Below, piece after piece: positions 1 to 9,237 of a stretch of 64,000 nt of DNA. The translations under genes were made by a program, and so were the position numbers. Every line of letters begins with the position of its first letter. Positions within the stretch are counted from its first letter, which is position 1. The DNA comes from Maricaulis maris. Its GTDB lineage: Bacteria; Pseudomonadota; Alphaproteobacteria; Caulobacterales; Maricaulaceae. The stretch covers positions 496,001 through 560,000 of the forward strand of contig NZ_AP027270.1 of assembly GCF_036322705.1 (NCBI RefSeq), in the 5' to 3' direction. The notes beneath the pieces are model-generated. The model did not search any database and had not been told where the DNA came from. It saw nothing but the letters and a program-made list of their open reading frames with translations.

Positions 1-496
1 GAAAGTGCTCGGTTTCGCAGCCGGTGCAGATCCGGCGCCCACCGCCGGACTTGATACGGGTGGCCGTCCCGCACGCCGGGCAGAAGCCGTTGCGGGCATG
101 CCAGCCGAGCAGGGCCTTCGCCTGGGCATAGATCGCGGCCTCGTCATGGCTCAGGGCCATGGCGGCCTGGCGGGCCGGGACGATCTCGCTACCCAGTGGC
201 AGCATGTCGGCCTGTGTGATTGTGGCAGCAAAGCAGGGCGAGCCCTTGTAGTGCCCGAGGAAGAGCCCGGCCGCCATGTCAGCCAGGGACGCAATCTCGC
301 TCCGACGGAACCAGTACAGCCCGCTTTCGCCCTGAAAAACCGGGTCGCCCTCGACAACGCCCATCCACCAGCCCTCATCGCCGGCGAGAAGCGCCTCGAC
401 ACGGGCCTCGTCGCGACGCAGCTGGTCGCCACGATCGAGCGGGGAGCCGGCGAAGACGAGCGGGTCCCGGCCGGCGAGCAGGCTGCGATCATTCAT
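1..496 (-). CDS. nudC: NADH pyrophosphatase NudC, N-terminal part (runs off the window)
   Basis: Translating the minus strand from the ATG at 496 gives 165 residues with no stop before the window edge. Residues 136-165 carry a zinc ribbon, FCPACG then ICTGC, with Cys139, Cys142, Cys157 and Cys160, in the arrangement typical of NudC. The preceding ~125 residues fit the NudC N-terminal domain. The family hydrolyses NADH and NAD-capped RNA with a Nudix domain; that Nudix box would lie beyond position 1 and cannot be checked. The start is divergent from a Fur box at 587-609, 91 bases upstream. Identification rests on the zinc ribbon and its position, so it is good but not complete. Confidence 0.8.
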   Translation of the reverse strand, partial: MNDRSLLAGRDPLVFAGSPLDRGDQLRRDEARVEALLAGDEGWWMGVVEGDPVFQGESGLYWFRRSEIASLADMAAGLFLGHYKGSPCFAATITQADMLPLGSEIVPARQAAMALSHDEAAIYAQAKALLGWHARNGFCPACGTATRIKSGGGRRICTGCETEHF

Positions 497-586
497 GGCG
501 TTCTCCGTCGGACAAACCGCGACGCCGGAGCGCCGCCTTGCTCGCAGGCATAGCCAGCTCCGGCATGGGCAGCAATATGGGGCTTG

Positions 587-609
587 TTATTGAGAATGAT
601 TCTCAATAA
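587..609. promoter_or_regulatory. Fur box (perfect 7-1-7 inverted repeat)
   Basis: The core TGAGAAT-G-ATTCTCA (591-605) is a perfect 7-1-7 dyad, the recognised architecture of Fur operators, and the symmetry extends four bases further on each side (TTAT...ATAA). It ends 23 bases before the ATG of the small ORF at 633 and lies 91 bases upstream of nudC on the other strand, so it most likely controls the small ORF. Confidence 0.85.
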
Positions 610-632
610 GGCTGATGCCAGGAGGAAGGATC

Positions 633-854
633 ATGAAGTCTGATAATGGCAGCAGCTGTCCGACGAGAGCTATCCATACCCGGATGGCGGTGCGGGACTG
701 GCTGGAAACACAAGCCCGGGTGACCGGCTATTGGCGTGATCTCCTGCTTGAGGCGGGTGATGATGCGGGCCTTGTCGAGGCGCTCGATGAGCATGTCCGT
801 TTCCTGCGGGCGGCGGCGCTGTGCGGTGAGGGCGATGTCCTGCAGACACAATGA
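633..854 (+). CDS. Small protein of unknown function, predicted iron-regulated
   Basis: A 73-residue ORF starts at ATG 633, preceded by a strong Shine-Dalgarno GGAGGAAGG. That makes 633 preferable to the in-frame upstream codon at 615. The protein is soluble-looking, with an Asp/Glu/Leu-rich second half (residues ~25-60) likely to be helical, two cysteines, no signal peptide and no membrane segment. I do not recognise a family; it is not HemP-like. The Fur box immediately upstream predicts derepression under iron limitation. It stands alone: the next element is the SRP RNA gene with its own promoter. Confidence 0.6.
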   Translation: MKSDNGSSCPTRAIHTRMAVRDWLETQARVTGYWRDLLLEAGDDAGLVEALDEHVRFLRAAALCGEGDVLQTQ

Positions 855-863
855 CGGCACGCC

Positions 864-894
864 TTGCACACCAGCCTCTGGCGGGCGATATAGG
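864..894 (+). promoter_or_regulatory. Putative promoter of the SRP RNA gene
   Basis: TTGCAC at 864-869 and TATAGG at 889-894 are 19 bases apart, a little long for a housekeeping promoter. They would start transcription near 901, where the SRP RNA begins. Confidence 0.45.
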
Positions 895-900
895 GGGCGG

Positions 901-1000
901 AAGATCGGCGGTGGACGAGCGCCTCGCCAACCCGGTCAGGTCCGGAAGGAAGCAGCCGTAACGAGTTTTCGTTCGGGTCGCTGTCCGGTCTTCCACCTTC
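901..1000 (+). ncRNA. ffs: Signal recognition particle RNA (4.5S, small bacterial type)
   Basis: The segment 933-960 contains the universally conserved SRP domain IV, including GGTCAGGTCCGGAAGGAAGC, which binds Ffh. Flanking sequence closes the hairpin, for example GGTGGA at 910-915 with TCCACC at 992-997. It lies just upstream of dnaX, a conserved neighbourhood in Alphaproteobacteria. Ends are approximate to about five bases. Confidence 0.93.
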
Positions 1001-1062
1001 TCTGCGCAGCGCGGCTCACGCCCGCCGGCGCGGCCCTGGAACCGCCAACCCGATGAGCTGTC

Positions 1063-2895
1063 ATGGATGATACGCCGCTCCCGACTGATGCCGACGGAGC
1101 GGGCGACGTCCTTATGCCCGGGCTGGACCTGCCCGCGACCGAGCCGGGAGCCGGCCCGGCGCCGGGTTATCAGGTGCTGGCGCGCAAATATCGGCCCAAC
1201 ACCTTCGAGGACCTGATCGGCCAGGACGCGATGGTCCGGACGCTGACCAATGCCTTCGCCGCAGGCCGCATTGCCCACGCCTACATGCTCACCGGTGTTC
1301 GCGGGGTCGGCAAGACCACGACCGCGCGCCTGATCGCGCGGGCGCTCAACTTCGAGACCGATACGGTCGACGCGCCATCCATGGCGCTGGGTGAGACGGG
1401 CCGTCATTGCGACGCCATTGCCCGCTCGGCCCATGTTGATGTGATGGAGATGGACGCTGCCTCGCGTACCGGGGTCGGCGACATTCGCGAGATTCTCGAG
1501 GGCGTGCGCTACGCCCCGGTCTCGGCGCGCTACAAGGTCTACATCATCGATGAGGTGCACATGCTCTCCACCTCCGCCTTCAACGCCCTGTTGAAGACGC
1601 TGGAGGAGCCGCCCGAGCACGCCAAGTTCATTTTCGCCACGACCGAAATCCGCAAGGTCCCGGTGACCGTGCTGTCACGCTGCCAGCGCTTTGACCTGAA
1701 GCGGATCGACCGCGAGGTCCTGACCGATCACCTCGAGCGGATTTGCGGTCTTGAGGGCGCGTCGGTCGAGCGCGACGGCCTGTCGCTGATCGCGCGCGCC
1801 GCCGAGGGCTCGGTCCGTGATGCGCTCTCCCTGCTCGACCAGGCCATCGTTCAGGGCAGTGATGCCGATGGGCCGGTCAGCGCACCGCAAGTGCGCGACA
1901 TGCTCGGTCTCGCCGACCGCGCCCGCGTGCTCGACCTGCTTGAACAGACCCTGACCGGCAAGACGGCAGCGGCGCTGGGGGAGCTGACGTCGCTGCACGA
2001 TGCCGGCGGTGACCCGGTGGTGATTACCCGCGACCTGCTCGACTATGTCCATGCCACCGCCCGTGTAAAAGCAGCTGGTCCTGAAGCCGATCTGGGCGAA
2101 GCGGCGGACACCGTGGCGCGCCTCGTCGCACTGGCCGAAAGCCAGTCGCTGGGTCAGCTGACCCGGATGTGGAAAATCCTGCTGACCGGGCTCGATGATG
2201 TGCGCGCTGCGCCGGATGCGCTGGCCGCTGCCGAGATGACGGTGCTGCGGCTCGCCTCCGCCGCATCCCTGCCGCCGCCGGAGGATGCCGCCCGCGTGCT
2301 CGCGGGCCTGCCGCGCGCTGCTGCGCCTGCGGAGGCGCCGGGAAAGCCTGAGCCGGCCGCTGCGCCGGCCCCGCCGGATACACCGCACGCTGCTGCTGCG
2401 GATGGTCCGTCCGAACCGGCCCCCCATCGCGCCCTTACCGAACCGGAACAGGTCAGTGCGGTCGAGCAGGAGGCGCCCGCCATCTCGGGGCCCCAGACCT
2501 GGGAAGCCCTGATGACAATGCTGCGCGAGAAGCGCGATATCGGTCTGCAATCCGACATGGAACGCTATGTCCGCCCGGCGGCCTTCAAGCCCGGCTCGTT
2601 CAGCTTCCAGCCGCTGGAGGACGCACCCCGCGACCTCGCCCAGCGCCTGTCGCGCCGTCTGCTCGAATGGACCGGCGAGCGCTGGATGATCCTCGCGGAT
2701 GGCTCACTCAAGGGCGGCGAGACCTGGGCCGAGCGCCGCGAGCGCCTGAAGGCCGAGCGGCTCGAGGAAGCCCGCCGTGATCCGGCGGTGACCGAAGCCT
2801 TGCGGCTCTTCCCGGGGGCCGAGATCATTGCTGTCCGCGATCCCGTGACGGATGACGAGACGGCCAGCGACGCAACAACGGAGAAACGCGCATGA
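1063..2895 (+). CDS. dnaX: DNA polymerase III subunit tau/gamma
   Basis: The product is the clamp-loader ATPase of the replicative polymerase. The 610 residues show a Walker [10 protein letters not shown] near 78-86, the DEVHMLS Walker B region near 165, the SRC motif (VLSRCQRFD), and a Pro/Ala-rich linker around 410-465 leading to a tau-type C-terminus. A non-conserved N-terminal ~35 residues precede the [10 protein letters not shown] start of the AAA+ fold. The zinc-binding module between Walker A and B retains only one cysteine (GRHCDAIAR) instead of four. The stop overlaps the next ATG by four bases, indicating translational coupling with ybaB. I saw no obvious slippery site for a shorter gamma product. 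Confidence 0.97.
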   Translation: MDDTPLPTDADGAGDVLMPGLDLPATEPGAGPAPGYQVLARKYRPNTFEDLIGQDAMVRTLTNAFAAGRIAHAYMLTGVRGVGKTTTARLIARALNFETDTVDAPSMALGETGRHCDAIARSAHVDVMEMDAASRTGVGDIREILEGVRYAPVSARYKVYIIDEVHMLSTSAFNALLKTLEEPPEHAKFIFATTEIRKVPVTVLSRCQRFDLKRIDREVLTDHLERICGLEGASVERDGLSLIARAAEGSVRDALSLLDQAIVQGSDADGPVSAPQVRDMLGLADRARVLDLLEQTLTGKTAAALGELTSLHDAGGDPVVITRDLLDYVHATARVKAAGPEADLGEAADTVARLVALAESQSLGQLTRMWKILLTGLDDVRAAPDALAAAEMTVLRLASAASLPPPEDAARVLAGLPRAAAPAEAPGKPEPAAAPAPPDTPHAAAADGPSEPAPHRALTEPEQVSAVEQEAPAISGPQTWEALMTMLREKRDIGLQSDMERYVRPAAFKPGSFSFQPLEDAPRDLAQRLSRRLLEWTGERWMILADGSLKGGETWAERRERLKAERLEEARRDPAVTEALRLFPGAEIIAVRDPVTDDETASDATTEKRA

Positions 2896-3215
2896 AAGAC
2901 CTGATGGGCCTCATGAAACAGGCGCAGGCCATGCAGGAGAAAATGGTCGAGGCGCAGGCCCGGCTTGGCGAGACCGAGGTGACCGGCGAGGCCGGTGCCG
3001 GTCTGGTCAAGGTCGTGCTGACGGCCAAGGGCGACATGGTCTCGATCGATGTCGACAAGAGCCTTCTCGATCCGGAAGAACCGGAAATCCTCGAAGACCT
3101 TCTCAAGGCGGCGCATGCCGACGCCCGCCGCAAGGGCGATGCCGCCCAGCAGGAGATCATGAAGGAAGCCGCCGGCGGCCTGCAAATGCCGCCCGGCATG
3201 CAGATGCCGTTCTGA
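2892..3215 (+). CDS. ybaB: Nucleoid-associated protein YbaB/EbfC
   Basis: A 107-residue protein with the YbaB signature: an N-terminal helix rich in Met and Gln ([14 protein letters not shown]), the central [12 protein letters not shown] strand and a charged helix, ending in a Met/Pro tail. The family forms tweezer-like dimers that bind DNA. The ATG overlaps the dnaX stop (ATGA). It sits between dnaX and recR in the classical order, so co-transcription is expected. Length is normal for the family. Confidence 0.95.
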   Translation: MKDLMGLMKQAQAMQEKMVEAQARLGETEVTGEAGAGLVKVVLTAKGDMVSIDVDKSLLDPEEPEILEDLLKAAHADARRKGDAAQQEIMKEAAGGLQMPPGMQMPF

Positions 3216-3231
3216 GCGCGCTGTCTCCGCG

Positions 3232-3837
3232 ATGAAATCCGCCTCTGCCGGCCCTGAAATCGAACGCCTGATCTCGCTGCTCGCGAAGCTGCCCGGGCTT
3301 GGTCCGCGCTCGGCGCGGCGCGCCGCCCTGAACCTGCTCGGCAAGAAGGACGCGCTGATGCGTCCACTCGCCGATGCACTGGCTGACGCGGCCGACAAGA
3401 TCCGGGCTTGCAGCGAATGCGGCAATCTCGATGTGGCTGACCCCTGCACGGTCTGCGCTGCGCCCAACCGGCTCGATGCCGCCATCTGCGTGGTCGAGAC
3501 CGTTGGTGATCTGTGGGCGCTGGAACGGGCCGGGGCGTTCAAGGGGCGCTACCATGTCCTCGGCGGCGTGCTGTCCGCGCTCGACGGCGTCCGTCCGGAG
3601 GACCTCAACATCACCAAGCTGGTCGAGCGGGCGGCGCGGGACGAGGTCACCGAGATCGTGCTGGCGCTCAACGCCACCGTCGACGGCCAGACCACAGCAC
3701 ATTACCTCGCCGATCGCATGGCCGGCTGCGGGGTCTCGATCACGTCCCTGGCGCGGGGCGTGCCGGTCGGGGGTGAGCTGGACTATCTCGACGACGGGAC
3801 ACTCGCCGCAGCCTTCCGCAGCCGGTCTAGCGTTTGA
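3232..3837 (+). CDS. recR: Recombination mediator RecR
   Basis: RecR acts with RecF/RecO to load RecA on gapped DNA. The 201 residues contain the N-terminal helix-hairpin-helix ([11 protein letters not shown], ~20-30), a four-cysteine zinc finger (Cys60, Cys63, Cys72, Cys75), and a Toprim domain starting at AICVVET (~83), followed by the conserved C-terminal [14 protein letters not shown]. It is the third gene of dnaX-ybaB-recR, 16 bases after ybaB. The Shine-Dalgarno is weak (CTGTCTCCGCG before ATG), consistent with coupling to upstream translation. Confidence 0.97.
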   Translation: MKSASAGPEIERLISLLAKLPGLGPRSARRAALNLLGKKDALMRPLADALADAADKIRACSECGNLDVADPCTVCAAPNRLDAAICVVETVGDLWALERAGAFKGRYHVLGGVLSALDGVRPEDLNITKLVERAARDEVTEIVLALNATVDGQTTAHYLADRMAGCGVSITSLARGVPVGGELDYLDDGTLAAAFRSRSSV

Positions 3838-3898
3838 CCGATCCTGTTCTCCGGGAAATTTCGCCCTATCCTTTTCATGAAATGGAGGGGATTTCGGG

Positions 3899-4627
3899 GT
3901 GAGGCCGATGACCAATCAAGACGCCGGTGGGCCGGAGACGCTGCGCGTGACACCGCGCACCTTCATCCTGTTTTTCTGCACCGGCCTGTTCATGGTCGCG
4001 CTGGTGCTGGCCGCGATCACCTCGGTCAAGATCCAGGCCTTTCATTTCGGTCCATTGACCGTGCTCGTGCCTGCCGGAACCATCGCCTTCGGCCTGACCT
4101 ATCTGGCGACGGATGTGATCTCGGAAGTCTGGGGCCGCGCCTATGCGCTGTGCGTCGTGATCGTCGGCGTTCTGATGCGCTTCCTGATCCTGCTGCTCCT
4201 GCTCTACGCCATGCACGCGGAAGACGTCTTCCCCTTCATCACGGCGGCGGGTAACTGGACCGAGGTCCAGCAGGCCGCCTTTGTCGATGTCTTCTCGTCG
4301 GGGAACCGCATCAACCTTGCCGGCATGGTTGCTTTCGGTCTGAGCGCGCTTGCCGACGTGCTGATCTTCCATCACCTGCGTCAGAAGGATGCCGGCAAGA
4401 ACCGGCTCTGGCTGCGCAACAACATCTCGACCATGGCGTCGCAGATCTTCAACAGCATGATCTTCGTGACCGTCGCTTTTGCGGGCACCCAGGGCTGGTC
4501 GGTGATTGGCAGCCTGATTCTCGGTCAGATCATCGTGAAGCTTCTGGCCGCCGCCTTCGATACGCCGTTGGTCTACCTTCTGCGCAATATCGCGGAAGGC
4601 CGGAAACTGACCGATCTGACGGGGTGA
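3899..4627 (+). CDS. yhhQ: Queuosine precursor transporter (VUT/YhhQ family)
   Basis: An inner-membrane protein of 242 residues with about six hydrophobic segments and the family hallmark ATDVISEVWGR near residues 72-82. Characterised members import the 7-deazaguanine precursors preQ0/preQ1 for tRNA queuosine synthesis; the substrate here is inferred. I prefer the GTG start at 3899 because GGAGGGG (3884-3890) lies eight bases upstream; the ATG at 3908 would be 17 bases away. It is transcribed in the same direction as recR after a 61-base gap. I saw no convincing preQ1 riboswitch in that gap. Confidence 0.85.
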   Translation: MRPMTNQDAGGPETLRVTPRTFILFFCTGLFMVALVLAAITSVKIQAFHFGPLTVLVPAGTIAFGLTYLATDVISEVWGRAYALCVVIVGVLMRFLILLLLLYAMHAEDVFPFITAAGNWTEVQQAAFVDVFSSGNRINLAGMVAFGLSALADVLIFHHLRQKDAGKNRLWLRNNISTMASQIFNSMIFVTVAFAGTQGWSVIGSLILGQIIVKLLAAAFDTPLVYLLRNIAEGRKLTDLTG

Positions 4628-4648
4628 TCGCGGTGCCGGGCGGCCGGC

Positions 4649-5776
4649 TCAGGGAATGACCGGGACCAGACGCAGAACGGCACCTTCCAGATCATCGGTC
4701 AGCAGGTAGAGATTGCCATCCGGGCCGGTCGCGACATCGCGAATGCGCTCGCCGCGCTCGACCAGCAATTCCTCACGCGAGATGATCCGGTCACCTTCGA
4801 CCTCGAGGCGGACCAGCATGGAGCCGGCGAGGGCGCCGACAAAGGCATCGCCCTGCCAGTTGGCGAAACCATCACCGGTATAGAAGGTCAGGCCGGACGG
4901 CGCGATCGACGGATCCCAGAACCAGATCGGCTGTTCCAGGCCTTCGCCATGGGTCGCGTCGGAGACCGGTGTGCCGTTGTAATTAATCCCGTAGGTGATC
5001 AGCGGCCAGCCGTAATTATTGCCGGCTTCCAGGATGTTGATCTCGTCACCACCGCGGGCGCCGTGCTCATGTGCCCAGACCGACCCGGTCTGCGGGTTGA
5101 TCGTGATGCCCTGCACATTGCGGTGGCCATAGCTGTAGATCTCCGGCTGGGCGCCGCGAGCACTGGCAAACGGATTGTCGAACGGGACGGTGCCGTCGTC
5201 ATTCAGGCGGATGACACTGCCCAGATGATTGCCGAGATTCTGCGCTTCGTCGCGATGCAGGCCGCCATCACCGAGCGTCAGCAGCAGGGTGCCGTCGGGC
5301 AGGAATTGCAGTCGCCCGCCGAAATGGAAGCCGCGCTCCTTGTCGAAATTGACCCGGAACAAGGTCTCGACGCTTTCCAGCGTGGACGCATCATCGCTGA
5401 GCCGCCCGCGCGCGAGCGCAGTATGGTTGGCATTCGCACGGCCTTCGGCATAGGCGAAATAGACCAGTCGGTTGCTGGCAAAGTCCGGGTGGACGGCGAG
5501 GCCGAGCAGCCCCCCCTGTCTCTCGACGAGGATATCCGGCAGGCCGCTTATCGCGTCGGCGCGCATCGTTCCGTTCTCGATCAGCCGCAGCCGGCCCTCG
5601 CGCTCGGAGACAAGCATGTTGCCATCCGGCAGGAAGGCCATGGACCACGGGAATTCGAGCCCTTCGGCGACGGTCTCGACCCGGAAATCCGCCTGTTCGG
5701 TCTCATGAATGTCCGATTGTGCCAGGCCGGCCGATGTCATCACGGCCGCAGCCGTCAAGCCCATGAGGAAACGCAT
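4649..5776 (-). CDS. PQQ-dependent aldose sugar dehydrogenase-type beta-propeller, secreted
   Basis: The ATG at 5776 is preceded by CAGGGAG and opens with a signal peptide (MRFLMGLTAAAVMTSAGLAQ), giving 375 residues. The mature part has the six-bladed propeller features of the soluble glucose/aldose dehydrogenase family: FPWSMAFLPDG, LLGLAVHPDF, the metal/PQQ-site HFGGRLQFLPDGTL, GHRNVQG and HEHGARGGDEIN. The family oxidises sugars in the periplasm with pyrroloquinoline quinone; whether PQQ is made by this organism is not visible here. It converges with the transporter gene upstream. The in-frame extension to 5848 lacks a ribosome-binding site. Confidence 0.88.
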   Translation of the reverse strand: MRFLMGLTAAAVMTSAGLAQSDIHETEQADFRVETVAEGLEFPWSMAFLPDGNMLVSEREGRLRLIENGTMRADAISGLPDILVERQGGLLGLAVHPDFASNRLVYFAYAEGRANANHTALARGRLSDDASTLESVETLFRVNFDKERGFHFGGRLQFLPDGTLLLTLGDGGLHRDEAQNLGNHLGSVIRLNDDGTVPFDNPFASARGAQPEIYSYGHRNVQGITINPQTGSVWAHEHGARGGDEINILEAGNNYGWPLITYGINYNGTPVSDATHGEGLEQPIWFWDPSIAPSGLTFYTGDGFANWQGDAFVGALAGSMLVRLEVEGDRIISREELLVERGERIRDVATGPDGNLYLLTDDLEGAVLRLVPVIP

Positions 5777-5875
5777 GCGATACTCCCTGCTCCACGCGAC
5801 AGCACACAAACTAGCGCATTGGCGCGAGCGGGGTAGGCAGGCATGCACCTGATCCGCCGATTTTTGGCGGTGTTG

Positions 5876-6994
5876 TTAAAGCGCGATTGAGCCGGCAAAG
5901 CTGGCGAGGCGGGGCGCAAGTTGCGGCTGGAAGGCGCTGACCTGGGCCCAGCGCCGACGCAGGCGCCCGGGCAGGGCGCCGATCTTGCCCGGCACATGTT
6001 CGACGGTCTGTTCCGCCAGCTCCCAGGTCCGGATGCCCAGGGCCGCGAGGCCCGGCGACAGGACGCGGCCCTGCCCGAGGGGCACTGTGTGGCTGGCATA
6101 ATGCTTCTTGTAATGATCGCCGCCGGTGCCGAGATCGACGCGACGAATGCCGCGCGCCGGGGCCTGTTCAAACAGGCCGTGCAGCAGGAGCAGGCCGGGT
6201 GAATAGCGCGACAGCTCCGGATCATAGGCCGGAAACCAGGAATGGTAGATATCGCCGGCAACCAGGCCAAACTCGACTGCAGCCAGGCGATCACCGAACC
6301 ACAGGGCGGCTGTCAGGCCGGAGAATTCCTGGCCCTCGCGGCGGCGCAGGTCGGTCAGCACGGTCTGGACCCAGTCGATCCCGAACACGTTGAGCTTGCC
6401 GGTATCGCGATACTGGTTCTGTTTCCAGGTGCTCAGGGCGCGAAAGGCGCTGCCTTCCGGATCCCCCAGTGTGACGCGGACCGGTCCGAAATCACGCTCG
6501 GCAGCGCGGGTCCGGCGGGCGGTCTTCTTGAAATGATCCTTGTGCAGGGCGCGACGGGCTTCGAGGAAGTCCGCGCCATCGGTGCCGATATCGGCGACAT
6601 GGCTGCCGCTGGTGTCCGCATTGTGGGCGTCGAGGGGCTCGAGCGGACCGTGCCAATTGTCGAAAACGAGTGCCGAACCGCCGGCGGCGCGGACCACCGG
6701 CTTGGGATCAATCAGGGACGGGTCGGCGGCGATGATACCCTGATAGTCGCTCATCGGCGCGCCGATCGGCCGGACAATGCCGCCATGGGCCCTGTGATGC
6801 GGGAAGAAGCCGATGGTCTTGCCGGCCGTCTCGATCACCGCGACCCGGACGTCGGGGCGGGCGCGGGCCACCGTCTCGGCGAATTCAAAACGCAGATAAG
6901 GGCTGATGAGCTTGCCATTCGGGCACGCCCACTTGTTCCACTGCACGACCTGGCTGGCTGAAATGTCCTCGATTGAGACGATTTTCGTCTGCAC
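5876..6994 (-). CDS. BioF2/FemAB-like GNAT acyltransferase (CelD/BcsL-type)
   Basis: A 372-residue protein with the two-lobed GNAT fold of the FemAB/BioF2-like family: an N-terminal lobe with SPYLRFEFAE and a C-terminal Acetyltransf_6-like lobe (about 160-310) containing the basic DHFKKTARRTRAAER helix, LTAALWFGDRLAAVEFG and YSPGLLLLHGLFE. Members are annotated with exopolysaccharide or cellulose biosynthesis, or with transfer of acyl or aminoacyl groups; no polysaccharide genes are adjacent, so the substrate is unknown. It is transcribed away from rmuC. A hydrophobic stretch is absent, so it is probably cytosolic. Confidence 0.72.
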   Translation of the reverse strand: MQTKIVSIEDISASQVVQWNKWACPNGKLISPYLRFEFAETVARARPDVRVAVIETAGKTIGFFPHHRAHGGIVRPIGAPMSDYQGIIAADPSLIDPKPVVRAAGGSALVFDNWHGPLEPLDAHNADTSGSHVADIGTDGADFLEARRALHKDHFKKTARRTRAAERDFGPVRVTLGDPEGSAFRALSTWKQNQYRDTGKLNVFGIDWVQTVLTDLRRREGQEFSGLTAALWFGDRLAAVEFGLVAGDIYHSWFPAYDPELSRYSPGLLLLHGLFEQAPARGIRRVDLGTGGDHYKKHYASHTVPLGQGRVLSPGLAALGIRTWELAEQTVEHVPGKIGALPGRLRRRWAQVSAFQPQLAPRLASFAGSIAL

Positions 6995-7182
6995 CTTGTC
7001 TCTCCCGCGTTTCCCTGACGGTCGTCAAGCAAGCCGCGTGCCGGGTGCCAGGGCACAAGCCGGGGTTGGGTGACAGGTTTTGTCGCGGGCATCGGGCAGG
7101 GTGGGCGCGGATGAGGGCTGATTGCTGGTCCGCTTCCTCCGACTCATCCAGAATGCCCGCAAGCAGGAAAGTGAAACCGACC

Positions 7183-8646
7183 GTGACCCTCACCGATATT
7201 TCTCTCGAGACCTGGCTCATTCTCGGCAGCGTCGCTGTCGTGCTGGTCGTCCTTGTTGTCCTGCTTGTCCGCAAGCCGGCTGAAACGGGTCCGGTCGATA
7301 CCTCGGAGCTGGATCGGCTGCGCGAGGAACGTGATGACTGGCGCCGTCGCCAGGAAGCCACCGCGCTCGATCTCGCCTCAGCCCGTGAGGCCGCGGCGCG
7401 GCTCGACGGCGTGGTCGAGGAGCGCGATCGCCTGCGCGCGACGCTGGAGACCGTGACCGCCGAGCGCAATACGCTCAATGCCCGCCATGAAGCGCTCAAG
7501 ACCGAGCATGACGCTGCTCAGCGTCATCACGGCGAGAAACTGGCCGAGCTTGAAAAGGCGCGTGAGCGTCTGAGCGAGCAGTTCAAGCTCACCGCGAACG
7601 AAATTCTCAAGGCCTCCGGTGCCGAACTCAACAAGCAGAGTACGGAAAACCTGCAGACCCTGCTGAAGCCGCTGCGCGAACAGCTCACCGAGTTCCGCAC
7701 CAAGGTCGAGACCGACGCCAAGGAGCGTCATGGGCATGCCGGCGAGATCAAGCAATTGATGGAGACGGTGCGCAAGGACGCCTCGCGCATGTCCGAGGAC
7801 GCCCAGAACCTCGCCAATGCCCTGCGTTCCTCGTCCAAGGTCCAGGGTGACTGGGGTGAGATGGTGCTGGCCTCGATCCTTGAACGGGCGGGTCTGCGCG
7901 ACAATGAGCATTTCTTCACCCAGTCGACCGAGCGCAATGCCGAGGGCGCCCTGCTGCGTCCCGACGTGATCGTCGAGATGCCGGGCGGCCATCGTCTGGT
8001 GATCGATTCCAAGGTCTCGCTGACAGCCTTCGAGCGCTGCGTGAATGCCGACGACGACGAGACCCGCAATGCGGCGCTAAAACAGCACCTGGCCTCGGTC
8101 AAGGCGCACATCAAGGCGCTCGGCGACAAGGATTACGCCAAGCTTTATGAGGGCGTCGATTTCACCCTGATGTTCATTCCGCTCGAGGGCGCGGCCTCGC
8201 TGGCCCTGCAGAACGATCCGGAACTGTCCAGCTATGCCTGGGACCGCAATGTCATGATTGCCACGCCGACGACGCTGATGATGGCGATGCGGACGGTGGG
8301 AAACCTGTGGACGATCGACCGCCAGAACCGTCACGCGATCGAGATCGCCGATCGCGCCGGGGCGCTCTACGACAAGTTCGAGGGGTTCGTTTCCGACATC
8401 GATACCGTCGGCAAGCGCATCGACAGCGCCAAGGACGCCTGGAGCGCGGCCAAGGGCAAGCTGGTCGAGGGTCGCGGCAATCTGGTGCGCCAGACCGAAA
8501 TGCTCAAATCGCTCGGCGCCAATGCCCGCAAATCGCTGCCGTCGGAGTATCTCGATGCGGCCGGTGCCGACGAGAGCGCCGAGACCGGTGGCGCGGACAC
8601 CACGCCCAAGCCTGCTCTGACAGCGCCGGAAGCGGTCGATTCTTGA
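7183..8646 (+). CDS. rmuC: DNA recombination protein RmuC
   Basis: The protein has one N-terminal membrane anchor ([20 protein letters not shown]), a long coiled coil (roughly residues 35-190) and the RmuC nuclease-like domain with [17 protein letters not shown] and the DVIVEMPGG...VIDSKVSL catalytic region. RmuC limits inversion at short repeats in E. coli. Start choice is uncertain: GTG 7183 follows AGGAAAG by 11 bases and puts the anchor right at the N-terminus; ATG 7153 and a still longer form are in frame but lack ribosome-binding sites. The def promoter overlaps its stop codon. Confidence 0.92.
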   Translation: MTLTDISLETWLILGSVAVVLVVLVVLLVRKPAETGPVDTSELDRLREERDDWRRRQEATALDLASAREAAARLDGVVEERDRLRATLETVTAERNTLNARHEALKTEHDAAQRHHGEKLAELEKARERLSEQFKLTANEILKASGAELNKQSTENLQTLLKPLREQLTEFRTKVETDAKERHGHAGEIKQLMETVRKDASRMSEDAQNLANALRSSSKVQGDWGEMVLASILERAGLRDNEHFFTQSTERNAEGALLRPDVIVEMPGGHRLVIDSKVSLTAFERCVNADDDETRNAALKQHLASVKAHIKALGDKDYAKLYEGVDFTLMFIPLEGAASLALQNDPELSSYAWDRNVMIATPTTLMMAMRTVGNLWTIDRQNRHAIEIADRAGALYDKFEGFVSDIDTVGKRIDSAKDAWSAAKGKLVEGRGNLVRQTEMLKSLGANARKSLPSEYLDAAGADESAETGGADTTPKPALTAPEAVDS

Positions 8647-8671
8647 TCCTTTAAGCCAGTGCCATTATCTA
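8643..8671 (+). promoter_or_regulatory. Predicted promoter of def, placed for a leaderless mRNA
   Basis: TTGATC (8643-8648) and TATCTA (8666-8671) are separated by exactly 17 bases. Only six bases separate the -10 hexamer from the def ATG at 8678, so transcription would start at or next to the initiation codon. No Shine-Dalgarno sequence is present. Confidence 0.5.
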
Positions 8672-8677
8672 GGCGTC

Positions 8678-9202
8678 ATGGCTATTCGAGATATCCTCAC
8701 CGTTCCGCACCCGATGCTCAAGGAAGTGTCCCAACCTGTTGATCAGGTTGATGACGCGCTCCGCGAGCTGATGGATGACATGCTGCAGACCATGTATGCC
8801 GCCGACGGGATCGGTCTGGCTGCGATCCAGGTCGGCGTGCCCAAACGCATCATCGTGATGGATCTGGCCGGTCGCGACGAGGATCCGCAGCCGCGCTATT
8901 TCGTCAATCCGGTGCTGTCGGACCCGTCCGACACGCTCAAGCCCTATGAAGAGGGCTGCCTGTCGGTGCCGACCGTCTATGACGAGGTCGAGCGCCCGGA
9001 TCGGATCCGCATCCAGTATCTCGATTATGACGGCAACCCGCAGGATGAGATCGCCGAGGGCATGTTCGCCGTCTGCATCCAGCACGAGATGGACCATCTC
9101 GAAGGCGTGCTCTTTATCGACTACCTGTCCCGTCTGAAGCGCACCCGTGCGGTCCAGAAGGTCAAGAAGATCGAGAAGGGCAAGGACCGCGACGCGGCCT
9201 GA
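8678..9202 (+). CDS. def: Peptide deformylase
   Basis: Removes the formyl group from nascent N-terminal methionines. All three active-site motifs are present: [10 protein letters not shown] (44-53), EGCLS with metal ligand Cys94, and HEMDH with His136, Glu137 and His140. The 174-residue length is standard, with a Lys/Arg-rich C-terminal tail. The ATG has no ribosome-binding site but is preceded at ideal distance by a promoter-like sequence. In many bacteria def pairs with fmt; here fmt is about 2.7 kb downstream, after two minus-strand genes and a lipoprotein gene. Confidence 0.97.
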   Translation: MAIRDILTVPHPMLKEVSQPVDQVDDALRELMDDMLQTMYAADGIGLAAIQVGVPKRIIVMDLAGRDEDPQPRYFVNPVLSDPSDTLKPYEEGCLSVPTVYDEVERPDRIRIQYLDYDGNPQDEIAEGMFAVCIQHEMDHLEGVLFIDYLSRLKRTRAVQKVKKIEKGKDRDAA

Positions 9203-9237
9203 CGCTCCCCGGTCGCTGGCCTCGCCTTGCCTCCGGC

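Noticed and set aside
5-553. 182-residue ORF on the plus strand at the window start
   Set aside because: It is antisense to the nudC frame, which has a clear zinc ribbon, and it lacks any recognised domain.
3838-3898. Possible preQ1 riboswitch before the queuosine-precursor transporter
   Set aside because: The gap is only 61 bases and I could not find the C-rich loop and A-rich tail arrangement of known preQ1 classes.
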